Positions 8,368-16,346 of a DNA stretch of 25,575 bases are shown in pieces (the first letter of the stretch is position 1; each line of letters begins with the position of its first letter). Below the pieces are notes generated by a model. It was not told the origin of the DNA, did not search any database, and saw only the letters and a list, made by a program, of their open reading frames with translations. Made by a program: the position numbers and the translations under genes. Source of the DNA: a virus; IMG/VR virus record IMGVR_UViG_3300031608_000041, positions 1 through 25,575 of that record, one strand, 5' to 3'.

Positions 8368-9462
8368 TTAATTTAATCCAGCTAAACGACGAATATCGAT
8401 GACATTCTCGTCTTGCTTTTGTCTACTAACGTTAGTTTCTTGTTTGTTGCCTGTTATTGCTTTGCCTTCTGTTAGGTTCGCCTTCTTCTTCGCTGGACTA
8501 TTACCCTCAATAACTGTTGGTAAATACTTGTTAAACGCTGACTTTAATTTCAGTGTTTGAACAGATTCCAGTAAGTCTGTCATTATTTCACGCTGTGCTA
8601 CACTTAACGGTGCAACCAATTCGTTCATAACTTTTGCTCGTTGTACTGACTCATTAATCATTTTAATTTCAACAGTCTTTGCTTCTGCAAGTACTGTAGT
8701 CTTATCAACGATAGTCTTCGCTTCTGATAGTTGACGATTTTTAGTATCGATAACTTTCATTAACTTTGCTGTTTCACTCTTCTCATTCAAGTAGCTTCCT
8801 GCATACTCGGATGCGAATGATTCAAACAGCTTACGACCGAAGTCATTCTGTCTTGCAATTTCAATATCTTCTTTAAGTGTAGTAATTTCTTTATTCAAGT
8901 TCTTACTTACTGTTTCAGATACTAATTTTGCACTCTTTTCAATAAAGTTAGCTTTAACTTTCTTGAAGTGTGTCTTAGCTTCACGTACTAAACGTACTTT
9001 CGTTTCAGCTAGGTCTTGTTTATCCTCGTAAAATTCGTGGATTTCTTTAGCAAGAGCGTCTACAATAAAACTTTCTAACTGTCCAAACTTGTTAGACATA
9101 GTTTTTTGTTCTTCGTGTAGTTCAGATACTTCTTTTCCTAACTGTTGCACTACAAAACCTTTTAATAGGTCTGCGTTTTCACGCATTGCTACACCGTATT
9201 TTGCTTTAGCTTCAGCTAGTTGTTTGCGGTCATCTGCAAACTCAGAAATTTCTGCTTGAAGTCGCTCACTAAGCATCGAATCAATGGACTCAACCATTTG
9301 ACCCTTGTCATGCTCATATTTTTTAGCAAATTCTTCACGAAGTTCAGCAGTTACCTGCATCTTGTTCGCTTTAATTTTGCCTTCCCAAGCTTCTTCAATT
9401 TGCGCTCTGATATCTTCAGAAACGACATCGTTTTCAAAGAGTGTTTTCAGTGCATCTATCAT
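8368..9462 (-). CDS. gp22: Prohead scaffolding core protein gp22-like
   Basis: This protein of about 364 aa is almost entirely helical and charged, as expected for the assembly core that is degraded by gp21. It contains several matches to the T4 gp21 cleavage rule (I/L-x-E before A/G): LAE|A, LSE|A, LAE|A and LTE|G, plus VIE|G. It ends IDIRRLAGLN. I place the start at 9462 because AGGAG lies 6 nt before that ATG. An in-frame ATG at 9480, overlapping the gp21 stop (ATGA), would add six residues and has no good SD. It lies between gp21 and gp23 as in T4 and is longer than T4 gp22 (269 aa). Confidence 0.92.
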   Translation of the reverse strand: MIDALKTLFENDVVSEDIRAQIEEAWEGKIKANKMQVTAELREEFAKKYEHDKGQMVESIDSMLSERLQAEISEFADDRKQLAEAKAKYGVAMRENADLLKGFVVQQLGKEVSELHEEQKTMSNKFGQLESFIVDALAKEIHEFYEDKQDLAETKVRLVREAKTHFKKVKANFIEKSAKLVSETVSKNLNKEITTLKEDIEIARQNDFGRKLFESFASEYAGSYLNEKSETAKLMKVIDTKNRQLSEAKTIVDKTTVLAEAKTVEIKMINESVQRAKVMNELVAPLSVAQREIMTDLLESVQTLKLKSAFNKYLPTVIEGNSPAKKKANLTEGKAITGNKQETNVSRQKQDENVIDIRRLAGLN

Positions 9463-9468
9463 ACTATT

Positions 9469-9473
9469 CTCCT
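9469..9473 (-). promoter_or_regulatory. Shine-Dalgarno AGGAG that decides the gp22 start
   Basis: AGGAG lies 6 nt upstream of the ATG at 9462 and downstream of the competing in-frame ATG at 9480. It favours the shorter gp22 product. Confidence 0.7.
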
Positions 9474-9476
9474 GTT

Positions 9477-10094
9477 TCATTGGAGTTTGCTAATAATATT
9501 TATTAGCGATTCCTTAAGATACTTTTGTGCCTTTGGGTCGTGTCTTGTTGCCTGTGCCAATTCATATGCCTGGTGCCCGCCTCGAGCATTCATTAAGTGT
9601 TCGTAAATTGCTGTCGGATATGCTCCTGGCGCACTTGGCTGTGCCACAACGTCCACTGTAATAATTTCAAAGTCCGATACATCACCGGAATCTGTAACTT
9701 CACCAGAGCCCCTAGATGAAACACCTAGTTTAACACCTGCTTCTAACATAGTTTTAACTAAAGTGCCCATCGGGGTTGGTAATATCTTCAATTTACCATA
9801 ACCGTTATTATCTTCCATCCACATTTCTGTGATCATGTGCGATACACGGTCAAGGTTTATATTAAGGCCTTCTGGATGATCAACTTCGCCGAGAACACTA
9901 TATCCCCCAGTAACTTGATCGTTAAGAGTTTTGACAGCCCTACCAATTTCATTAACGGGGTACACACGCTGGTTAGCGTTACGTACTCCGCCCTGTATGC
10001 AAATACCTTTCATAAAAAGATCTTTGCCTTCGTTAGCAGATTCTACGACGATGTTCGCCTGTTGGAATGTCAAGTTCTCACTAAGTAGTTTCAT
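9477..10094 (-). CDS. gp21: Prohead core protease gp21-like
   Basis: This 205-aa protein is close to T4 gp21 (212 aa), the serine protease of assemblin-like fold that cleaves scaffold, capsid and internal proteins during head maturation. The catalytic His is probably His73 in GEVDHPEG, and the nucleophile Ser126 or Ser127 in GVSSRGSG. A downstream Asp in FEIITVDVVAQPSAPGAYP fits the conserved C-terminal strand of the family. The gene order gp67/68-like, gp21, gp22, gp23 is as in T4. The SD AAGGAAG precedes the ATG, and the stop overlaps an ATG (ATGA) at the gp22 5' end. Confidence 0.95.
   Translation of the reverse strand: MKLLSENLTFQQANIVVESANEGKDLFMKGICIQGGVRNANQRVYPVNEIGRAVKTLNDQVTGGYSVLGEVDHPEGLNINLDRVSHMITEMWMEDNNGYGKLKILPTPMGTLVKTMLEAGVKLGVSSRGSGEVTDSGDVSDFEIITVDVVAQPSAPGAYPTAIYEHLMNARGGHQAYELAQATRHDPKAQKYLKESLINIISKLQ
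9497..9504 (-). promoter_or_regulatory. Possible late-promoter box AATAAATA before gp22/gp23
   Basis: AATAAATA on the minus strand lies inside the gp21 3' end, 34 bp upstream of the gp22 start. It fits the spacing of other late boxes here, but AT-rich coding sequence could give it by chance. Confidence 0.35.
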
Positions 10095-10104
10095 TCAAAC
10101 TTCC

Positions 10105-11049
10105 TTATTTGCCAATGATCGATTTTTTATCACTAGCTGTTTCGCCTGCGCCTTTTTTCTCAGCACCGTGGCCTTTTGACATAGCTTTCATACCTGTTTT
10201 TCCGACTTTAGCACCCGGAACGTTTATGTTGCCCATGTTGTCCTCTTTAGGAGTTGGGTCAGCTAAGCCGCCTTTAGTTCCTTCAGAATTGGATTCGCCA
10301 CCTTGGTTTAAATTACCTGATGTGCCGTCGCCCATTTTGTTAGCACTTGCTGTTGGGGATTTAGTGTTTGCACCGTTGTCGCCCATTGTAGCATTTACTT
10401 TTTCAACATATTCACGCATGGTTTCTGCTTCTGATTTATCAGCTTCTTCGACTTCTTCATCAGTTGCTTCGTCTACGTCAAGATCAAAACTCTCTTCTTC
10501 AGGAGCTTCTTCTTCGTCACCGTCGTCACCTTCGGCATCGTCTTCTTCGCCTTCTTCGTCATCATCGGAATCCATATCGGAACCCATTTCTGCATCAAAA
10601 GCCGCTTTTAACTTTTCAATTTCGTCTTGCAAGTCTGCAATGTCGTCTGCCATGTCGCCTTCTTCAGCATCATCAGCATCCATATCAGCATCAGCATCAG
10701 GCATTTCTAAGTCGCGCATCATGTCTGCTGATTGATCCATATCCATTGGATCTGCTTCTACTTCAAATTCATCTAGATCAAAGTTTTCTTCTAACTCTTC
10801 ATCTGACTCTTCTACTTCTTCATCTGACTCTTCTACTTCTTCGTCACTAGATTCATCAACTTCTTCATCAGTTGCTTCATCTACTTCTTCGTCGGTTGTT
10901 TCGTCAACTTCAAGATCATCTTCTAAAAGATTCTCATAAATACTTCTGGATTTTTCTACAACTATTTCGTGAAATAGTGCTTCCGCTCCAGCGCGGTCTT
11001 CGTTAACTAATTTTTCGAGCATTTCCTCGAATTTATTACGTTCGCTCAT
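10105..11049 (-). CDS. Acidic prohead core protein (gp67/gp68-like N-terminus)
   Basis: This 314-aa protein lies between the portal region and gp21, where T4 has gp67 and gp68. The N-terminal 45 residues (DRAGAEALFHEIVVEKSRSI then YENLLED) resemble the start of a T4-type prohead core protein. They are followed by an extremely acidic, repetitive zone at about residues 45-205 with TDEEVDE and SDEEVEE heptads. The tail is Gly/Lys/Asn-rich and ends KKSIIGK. It is far longer than T4 gp67 (80 aa) or gp68 (141 aa). A GTAAATAC late box lies 53 bp upstream and the SD AGGAGAG precedes the ATG. A role as prohead core component is likely; the choice between gp67 and gp68 is uncertain. Confidence 0.75.
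   Translation of the reverse strand: MSERNKFEEMLEKLVNEDRAGAEALFHEIVVEKSRSIYENLLEDDLEVDETTDEEVDEATDEEVDESSDEEVEESDEEVEESDEELEENFDLDEFEVEADPMDMDQSADMMRDLEMPDADADMDADDAEEGDMADDIADLQDEIEKLKAAFDAEMGSDMDSDDDEEGEEDDAEGDDGDEEEAPEEESFDLDVDEATDEEVEEADKSEAETMREYVEKVNATMGDNGANTKSPTASANKMGDGTSGNLNQGGESNSEGTKGGLADPTPKEDNMGNINVPGAKVGKTGMKAMSKGHGAEKKGAGETASDKKSIIGK
10785..10905 (-). repeat. Tandem 21-bp acidic repeats in the core protein gene
   Basis: The coding strand repeats units encoding SDEEVEE and then TDEEVDE/SSDEEVD heptads back to back. The nucleotide copies around 10800-10845 are nearly identical, which suggests repeat expansion. Confidence 0.7.
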
Positions 11050-11101
11050 TTTGTTCTCTCCTAAATGAAATATGTTTTACCTACGGTGAGGCTGTCTAAT
11101 G

Positions 11102-11109
11102 TATTTACT
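11102..11109 (-). promoter_or_regulatory. Late-promoter box AGTAAATA before the core protein gene
   Basis: AGTAAATAC on the minus strand lies 52 bp upstream of the ATG at 11049, in the only sizeable gap of the head operon. Confidence 0.5.
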
Positions 11110-11139
11110 CATTGTGTTAAATATGGGTGTATTATAGGC

Positions 11140-11158
11140 TCAAAATGGTTCATTTTGA
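11140..11158. repeat. Short inverted repeat at the end of the GT42-like gene
   Basis: TCAAAATG and CATTTTGA form a perfect 8-bp inverted repeat with a 3-nt loop, covering the stop codon of the 202-aa gene. No U-tract follows. A TATAAT hexamer lies just downstream on the minus strand. The element could be an operator or weak RNA hairpin; its function is unknown. Confidence 0.4.
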
Positions 11159-11758
11159 AATACACGTAGATATGTTAAACGATTTTGCAAATTCTTCTAC
11201 AGTAATGTGTGTCAAGTTACTAAAATTCTCAAATGGTTCTGGAATAAATGAATCCTTTTCTTCTAACACTCTTATATATCTCTTTTCCGGAGATTTCTGC
11301 ATTACATTGCACGTTTGACGTAACCAATTGCCAAAATACGTTGCACCGTCCTCTGATCTTTTATAATTTTGTGTACTCGAGTATATGTTATTAACTCTTT
11401 TCTCTTCAGGACCAATACCTTTATAGTCAAAACCCAAAATATATATAGTTTCATGTGCATGCGATGCGGCTAAATGCATCGCAGTTGGTCCACTACTCCA
11501 ACCTAAACTAGGTTCAAAGTAATTAAACCCTGTATACTGTTCAAATGACTTATTGTAATTTGTCCATACCTGGTGTTCATTTTGATATCTTGACATGTTT
11601 ATTTCATTAACCATTTTAATGTCAACTGCAACAAGGTAGTCAGGTTGAAACTCTCTATACACTGCATTGCATGCATATATAGTTCCGTATTTTTTTAAAG
11701 GTTCTAAAGGTATAGTAGATCGGCTTGTGCCATTACCTAATACAAACGCTACGCTCAA
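11150..11758 (-). CDS. GT42 sialyltransferase-like protein in the head operon
   Basis: This 202-aa protein starts at TTG 11758, with GGAG 8 nt upstream and no nearby ATG in frame. Motifs in order are FVLGNGTSR (residues 5-13), GTIYACNAVY, DYLVAVD, and WSSGPTAMHLAA followed by TIYILGFDYKG. These recall bacterial GT42 sialyltransferases (GNGPSL, CNxxY, then SG...GY..IYL.GID), which suggests a CMP-sugar-binding fold. The catalytic His and Tyr residues of that family cannot be assigned by eye, so activity is open. It lies between the 81-aa gene and the core protein gene, with a 3-bp gap to the former, so it is expressed with the head genes. It could modify virion or host glycans, or be a non-enzymatic descendant. 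Confidence 0.6.
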   Translation of the reverse strand: MSVAFVLGNGTSRSTIPLEPLKKYGTIYACNAVYREFQPDYLVAVDIKMVNEINMSRYQNEHQVWTNYNKSFEQYTGFNYFEPSLGWSSGPTAMHLAASHAHETIYILGFDYKGIGPEEKRVNNIYSSTQNYKRSEDGATYFGNWLRQTCNVMQKSPEKRYIRVLEEKDSFIPEPFENFSNLTHITVEEFAKSFNISTCISK

Positions 11759-11761
11759 TTA

Positions 11762-12007
11762 TCATACTCCGCCCTCTGCATTCGAGGCTAGTCCATACAT
11801 TTGTCTTACAAACAATAATTCTTTTGCTTGCTCTTCAGTATGTAGCTCTGCGGCTTTTCTTACACGGTTAATCTGGCGTAGTGTCAATTTAGTTTTACGT
11901 GTATCGTCTAAATCTACAGGAGAGTCATCAAGGTCAGCTTCGTAACGCTTGTCTTCGACTGGGTCAACAGTCTCTTTGTCAAAATAAAATAATTCACGTA
12001 GTATCAT
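11762..12007 (-). CDS. Small conserved-looking protein downstream of gp20 (81 aa)
   Basis: This 81-aa protein has an acidic N-terminal half (VDPVEDKRYEADLDDSPVDL) and a basic helical part (TKLTLRQINRVRKAAELHTE), ending near MYGLASNAEGGV. It sits directly after portal gp20, where marine T4-like phages often have a small gene. A role as a head assembly accessory is inferred from position only. The start ATG is 8 bp after the gp20 stop and is overlapped closely by a TATAAATA box; no strong SD is visible. Confidence 0.65.
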   Translation of the reverse strand: MILRELFYFDKETVDPVEDKRYEADLDDSPVDLDDTRKTKLTLRQINRVRKAAELHTEEQAKELLFVRQMYGLASNAEGGV

Positions 12008-12012
12008 AATAG

Positions 12013-12020
12013 TATTTATA
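12013..12020 (-). promoter_or_regulatory. TATAAATA box at the gp20 stop codon
   Basis: This is a perfect T4 late box on the minus strand that includes the gp20 stop (GTA TAA ATA). It ends only 5 bp before the ATG at 12007, so initiation there would give an almost leaderless message for that gene. It may rather serve the genes further down. Confidence 0.4.
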
Positions 12021-13755
12021 CAGTTACGCCAGTATTACCTGCGTCCCCTGCATCTCCTCCTGCTGTTGGATCAGCACCTGTGTCCATAGCACCTTCAATT
12101 GGTGCTCCTTCTTCTGGTGCTTGGTCTTCCATACTGCCCATGTCGCCTGCTATTCCTGCGCCACTAATACCGGCAGTTCTCATTTCACCTTCGGCATCCG
12201 ACGGAGCTGGATCTAAGTTCTCGTCATTTTCTTCTTTCCACATACGTTCATTCTCTGCTACTTCTTCAGCACTAAGTCCTAAGAAGCGTTGAAGCGCAAA
12301 ACGATTAGAAATATAAGGTATAGCACTCATTTGTGTGTATGTTGGTACACGAGCATTATCAATTTCACTTTGTCTATAGCTTGCAAAGTTTTGTGGAGGT
12401 TGGAAACGTAAATCAAACATTGCAGTGTCTACGTTTACGCCTTTTTCAAGTATATAACGTTTGAACTCTTGATTAAGTTCTTCAACTACTAAGTTTTGTA
12501 ATCGTTCGCAGTATGTGTTGAAACGAAGTTCTTGAATGTATGCCGTGCCCACTCTGCCGTCATTATACTGTGCCGCACTATCGTCTGCTCCCGTTGGTAA
12601 GTAGCTACTAGGGATTCGTAAACCACGTACGAGCTTATTAGTAAAATATCTAAGGTCATCAATTTCTCCAAGGTTAGTACCGCCAGGCAATGTTTCAACT
12701 TTTGATCCACGTCCTTCAGCAGTTTGTGGGAAGAAATAATCTTCGTTAATTGATAACGGATTATAACTACTATCAATTACATTAGTGCCGCCGCCAGTTG
12801 CACTAGGAATACGTCTCTGATGTATTTCTGTTTTTACTCGCTCAACAAATTGCATTGCTAAGTGACTTGGCATATTACCTACGTCAACATAAAATACTCT
12901 TCTTTCCGGAGCACGTTGTACACGATAGATAATAATTGCATCTTCAAGTAATTCTTTTTGCTTGTATACTTTAAAAACTGTTTCTAACAAACTATTACCA
13001 AACGGATAGTTTTGATCTAGTCCTTCACTTAAACTTAAATGTATAACGTTTTCAGCGTTAACTGATAGTTCTCCATCTTCTGTAGTGTAACGGTTACCAG
13101 CACCTTGTGGTGCATTACCTACCATGCCGCGCACTTGGCCGCCTTGTGTACCACCACCGCCATTAACATTTCCGCTTGTAACATGCGGAGTAGTTGCAAC
13201 CATATCTCTAAAGTTTAAGTTAAAGTTTTTAATAACATATTGCTCAGGTGTTTTGCCTTCGCTTTCGTTAACAATGATACGTGTTACGTTTGCACTGTCT
13301 ACGTGGAATAATTTTTTAGTTTCTGGATCTCTTACAAAAAACTGATCTCCATACTTAAACACATTGCGCAATATTCTAAACATACGTGTTTCAAATTTGT
13401 TTAACTTACACCATTGCTGTAAGTACTGCGCTATAATAGTAGTTTCAGTGTTTGTAGATTTCTTTTTAAAGTCTATTGTAAAAGGAGTTCTGTTATTAGT
13501 ATTTTGTTGCGAACAAAACTCTGCTAGAATATCAAGTGCCGCATTAACTTCTGAATCCATATCCATAGTGTTATACTGGCCGTAACGTTCAACTCTGTTA
13601 GGACTTCCTACATATACATCCGGTAAGTAAGAACTGTAATTAGTTCTTGCAGGCCCAGGAGTTCCGCCGTTATACTTTCCACCGCCTAACGGTGAATAGC
13701 TTCCTCCCATATTGTCGCCTGTTTGTACAGGTGTAAAATGCTTCTTCCAACTCAT
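12016..13755 (-). CDS. gp20: Portal vertex protein gp20-like
   Basis: This 579-aa protein forms the dodecameric portal through which DNA is packaged and the tail attaches. Recognisable gp20 features are the N-terminal NTMDMDSEVNAALDILAEFC (residues about 62-81) and the central VKYGDQFFVR-like stretch (FKYGDQFFVRDPE). Further stretches are LEDAIIIYRVQRAPERRVFY and the conserved YFTNKLVRGLRIPSSYLP segment. The C-terminus is an acidic Gly/Ala/Asp-rich tail. It is somewhat longer than T4 gp20 (524 aa). It follows the tape-measure candidate by 17 bp, with SD TAGGAAA before the ATG, and leads the head cassette. Confidence 0.97.
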   Translation of the reverse strand: MSWKKHFTPVQTGDNMGGSYSPLGGGKYNGGTPGPARTNYSSYLPDVYVGSPNRVERYGQYNTMDMDSEVNAALDILAEFCSQQNTNNRTPFTIDFKKKSTNTETTIIAQYLQQWCKLNKFETRMFRILRNVFKYGDQFFVRDPETKKLFHVDSANVTRIIVNESEGKTPEQYVIKNFNLNFRDMVATTPHVTSGNVNGGGGTQGGQVRGMVGNAPQGAGNRYTTEDGELSVNAENVIHLSLSEGLDQNYPFGNSLLETVFKVYKQKELLEDAIIIYRVQRAPERRVFYVDVGNMPSHLAMQFVERVKTEIHQRRIPSATGGGTNVIDSSYNPLSINEDYFFPQTAEGRGSKVETLPGGTNLGEIDDLRYFTNKLVRGLRIPSSYLPTGADDSAAQYNDGRVGTAYIQELRFNTYCERLQNLVVEELNQEFKRYILEKGVNVDTAMFDLRFQPPQNFASYRQSEIDNARVPTYTQMSAIPYISNRFALQRFLGLSAEEVAENERMWKEENDENLDPAPSDAEGEMRTAGISGAGIAGDMGSMEDQAPEEGAPIEGAMDTGADPTAGGDAGDAGNTGVTV

Positions 13756-13772
13756 GTTGTTTCCTAATTAAT

Positions 13773-16268
13773 CTAGTTACTTAGTGTGTAATCTGTTAAC
13801 TTCTTGCCGTTTCTTCTGATAGCTTCGGTTTCTGTTACTAGCTTGTCTATGTTAGTATTTAGTAGGGTTAGCTGATCTGAGCTACCTGTTCCGGCGCCGC
13901 CACTAGGCATTGTTGTATTACCTGCGTTACTGCCTTTATAGAACGGTATCCAACTGTTGTCCTTAGTTAGCTCGTCGTTCATTTTTTCAAAAGCATTACC
14001 AAGGCGCTCCATTTGATCAGCATATAGTTTTAAATTACTAACGTCTAAATCTTTACCAAACTTTGACAACCCTTCTAATGCAGTTCCGCTTAATTTTACA
14101 TTCTCAATAGCTGTTGCATCAATTTTTTCAAACTCGTTAATACCATCAACTAGTGTAGTGAAAGGTGAACTAGAACCAAAGAAGCTAGTAATAGATTCTA
14201 GTACTCCGCCCTTAGTAAGATTTATTAGTGCAGGTCCTAGTAAGCCTAATGATGTAGCAATTTCTGCAAAGTTTGCGGCTCCCTTCATGTTAGCCATTTC
14301 GCCAACACCTGCGGCAATCTTTTCAACACCGTCTCCGGCTAAGTCGATGCCTTTTCCTGCAAGTGTTATTGCCGCGCCAGTACCAATAAGCATAGCAGTA
14401 AATACTGCCGCACCTATTGCTACTGGGCCATTTGCAAACATTTTAAACACTGTAGTAAGTGCTTTAAATCCAAGAAACACAGCACCAGTAGCTAGTATTG
14501 CTCCTAATGCACTTAGCCCACCTAAAAGAGCTGGTCCTGCAAGCATGCCTAGGAAACTACTTAATGCACCGCCTTCACGTTCGCCTGTTGCTTGTTGATC
14601 ATGATCTGGTCCTTCCATTGCTCTTTTACCAAATATAACATCTTTAGCTATGTTCATTAGACCTGACATTGCTGTTGATATGTGAGGAGCTATTAACACG
14701 CCGAGCTTATTTAATCCGTCGGCTAAGTATTTTCCTATGTCTTTCATCAAGGTACCTTTTTGGAAGGATTCCATTAAGCCTGTTATTACTTCTCCAAAAG
14801 ACGTAGCGGCTGATTTAATTTTACTAATTCCACCGCCCTCATCCATTAACTCTTGAAACTTAGTAGTTATGTTGGTTAATACTTTGGTAACTGAAGCAAA
14901 AATACCACTATCAATTAGTGCGGCTTTCATTTTGTTTCTTGTCTCTGTTATTGTTTTCTCAAATGCTAATACAGTCACTGCTCGCCCATCGTCAATTGCT
15001 TTTTGTTTTTTTGCTTGCTCAATTTGTGCTGCCGAAACTGATTCTACTAAATTACCAAGGCCAAGCACACTGAGCGTTGTTAACGCAACTTGGTCGCCCA
15101 TAGCCGCACGTACTGCTAACGCATCTTTTTCTGCTACTGACATGTTTAATACAGTCTGTCTAGCTTTTTCAATTTCTGCTGTCAGCATATCCGCCGCGCC
15201 AGGAACACCGTCACCTAATGCTTTAGTTGCTGCCGCAATTCCGGGGTTTAATAAAGCAAGTGCTGTTGCCGCTTCACTATATGGTACTCCGCCCATAGCA
15301 ATCATTTCTTTAACAGCTTCGCCTAGTTCAGCATCACGTGCAGATAACATAGTAACTGTACTTGTTACTGCTAGTCTAGCTGTTTCGTCTAATCCAGCTA
15401 GTACACCCTTTAATCGCTTATCATTAGATACCTCATTCATTGCTCCCGATATTTCATCACGTTGTTTACCAGTTGCTTTTGCAAGTTTGTCAACTTCTTT
15501 AATATATGCTTGAGCAGAGGCTAATGTCTGTTTACTAGATAACCGTTCACCTCGACCAAGTCGCTGTTGCTGGGTTACATAGTCAGCTGTATACTCACTA
15601 ACTTCTTCCATAGTCATGCCCAGTTGGAGGAATAATTGAGAGTTTTTACTTACACCCTGTAGTAATCCAGTAAATGCTTTTGCTCCACTGCCAGCTGAGC
15701 TGCCAAGTTTTGCTAACATCTCGGCGTTCGATGAAATCACTCCCGAATATGCTTCCAGAGATAAACTTGTTGTTGCCGCAATTGCAGATGCTTCGTACAA
15801 GTTTGCACCAAAGTCGATACCTACTTTTGACAAATCTCTAAACGTATCAATTTGGTTGTCTATTGTTGAAACAAGTAGTTGCCCTATTCCGCCTATTATT
15901 CCTCCAACAATTGGAATAGATTCTAACGCACCAGCAATATGACTAGTAAAGTCACTTATTCTGTCACCGCCTGTTAATAGTTCGCCTGTTAGACCTTTGA
16001 ATGCATTTGTAATTTGGCCCGCGGCGCGAATATAAACGTTACCTACATCGTTTGCAGCCTCTTCTAACTCTCCTAATTCTTTAGTAGTTTTGCCAGACTG
16101 TTTAGCTAGTGCCGCTAATTGTTTTTTAGATTCTTCACCACCGCCCTTGCTTCCGCCATCGCCTTTGGACCCCATCGCCTTGAGCAATTTAAGTAAGGTT
16201 GCTTCAGTTGCCGCGTTTTCTAACGTGACATCTTCTTGTCCAATTACACCTGTTACCTTTTCAGCCAT
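13773..16268 (-). CDS. Tail length tape-measure-like protein
   Basis: This 831-aa protein has the usual tape-measure composition: long Ala/Lys/Glu-rich helical stretches and hydrophobic segments. The hydrophobic segments lie at about residues 113-138 (SIPIVGGIIGGIGQLLVSTI) and about 570-640 (LAGPALLGGLSALGAILATG and onwards, through several Gly/Ala-rich helices). The N-terminus is a helical region with a Gly-rich linker (GDGGSKGGGEE). T4 gp29 has this role at 590 aa, but I see no direct gp29 signature. The gene is divergent from gp26, 78 bp away, with its own perfect TATAAATA box 59 bp upstream and SD AAGGAA. It lies upstream of gp20 in the same direction. A large structural or injected protein is the alternative. 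Confidence 0.7.
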   Translation of the reverse strand: MAEKVTGVIGQEDVTLENAATEATLLKLLKAMGSKGDGGSKGGGEESKKQLAALAKQSGKTTKELGELEEAANDVGNVYIRAAGQITNAFKGLTGELLTGGDRISDFTSHIAGALESIPIVGGIIGGIGQLLVSTIDNQIDTFRDLSKVGIDFGANLYEASAIAATTSLSLEAYSGVISSNAEMLAKLGSSAGSGAKAFTGLLQGVSKNSQLFLQLGMTMEEVSEYTADYVTQQQRLGRGERLSSKQTLASAQAYIKEVDKLAKATGKQRDEISGAMNEVSNDKRLKGVLAGLDETARLAVTSTVTMLSARDAELGEAVKEMIAMGGVPYSEAATALALLNPGIAAATKALGDGVPGAADMLTAEIEKARQTVLNMSVAEKDALAVRAAMGDQVALTTLSVLGLGNLVESVSAAQIEQAKKQKAIDDGRAVTVLAFEKTITETRNKMKAALIDSGIFASVTKVLTNITTKFQELMDEGGGISKIKSAATSFGEVITGLMESFQKGTLMKDIGKYLADGLNKLGVLIAPHISTAMSGLMNIAKDVIFGKRAMEGPDHDQQATGEREGGALSSFLGMLAGPALLGGLSALGAILATGAVFLGFKALTTVFKMFANGPVAIGAAVFTAMLIGTGAAITLAGKGIDLAGDGVEKIAAGVGEMANMKGAANFAEIATSLGLLGPALINLTKGGVLESITSFFGSSSPFTTLVDGINEFEKIDATAIENVKLSGTALEGLSKFGKDLDVSNLKLYADQMERLGNAFEKMNDELTKDNSWIPFYKGSNAGNTTMPSGGAGTGSSDQLTLLNTNIDKLVTETEAIRRNGKKLTDYTLSN

Positions 16269-16295
16269 ATTCTACAGTTCCTTATTAAGTACGCA

Positions 16296-16303
16296 TATAA
16301 ATA
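16296..16303 (+). promoter_or_regulatory. Late promoter TATAAATA for gp26
   Basis: A perfect TATAAATA on the plus strand lies 43 bp upstream of the gp26 ATG. It points towards the minus-strand box at 16328-16335. Confidence 0.7.
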
Positions 16304-16327
16304 TAAGAGATACATACTTGTATAATG

Positions 16328-16335
16328 TATTTATA
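16328..16335 (-). promoter_or_regulatory. Late promoter TATAAATA for the tape-measure gene
   Basis: A perfect TATAAATA lies on the minus strand within the palindrome GTATTTATAC, 59 bp upstream of the ATG at 16268. It faces the gp26 promoter, so both transcripts start inside the same 40 bp and probably overlap at their 5' ends. Confidence 0.7.
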
Positions 16336-16346
16336 CGGAGAATAGA

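Noticed and set aside
10109-10735. Plus-strand Ser/Pro/Ala-rich open frame of 208 codons
   Set aside because: It is the complement of the acidic GAA/GAT-rich core protein gene, and low-complexity serine runs are expected there.
14869-15513. Plus-strand open frame of 214 codons
   Set aside because: It is antisense to the tape-measure gene, with composition explained by the reverse complement of Ala/Thr-rich helices, and lacks context.
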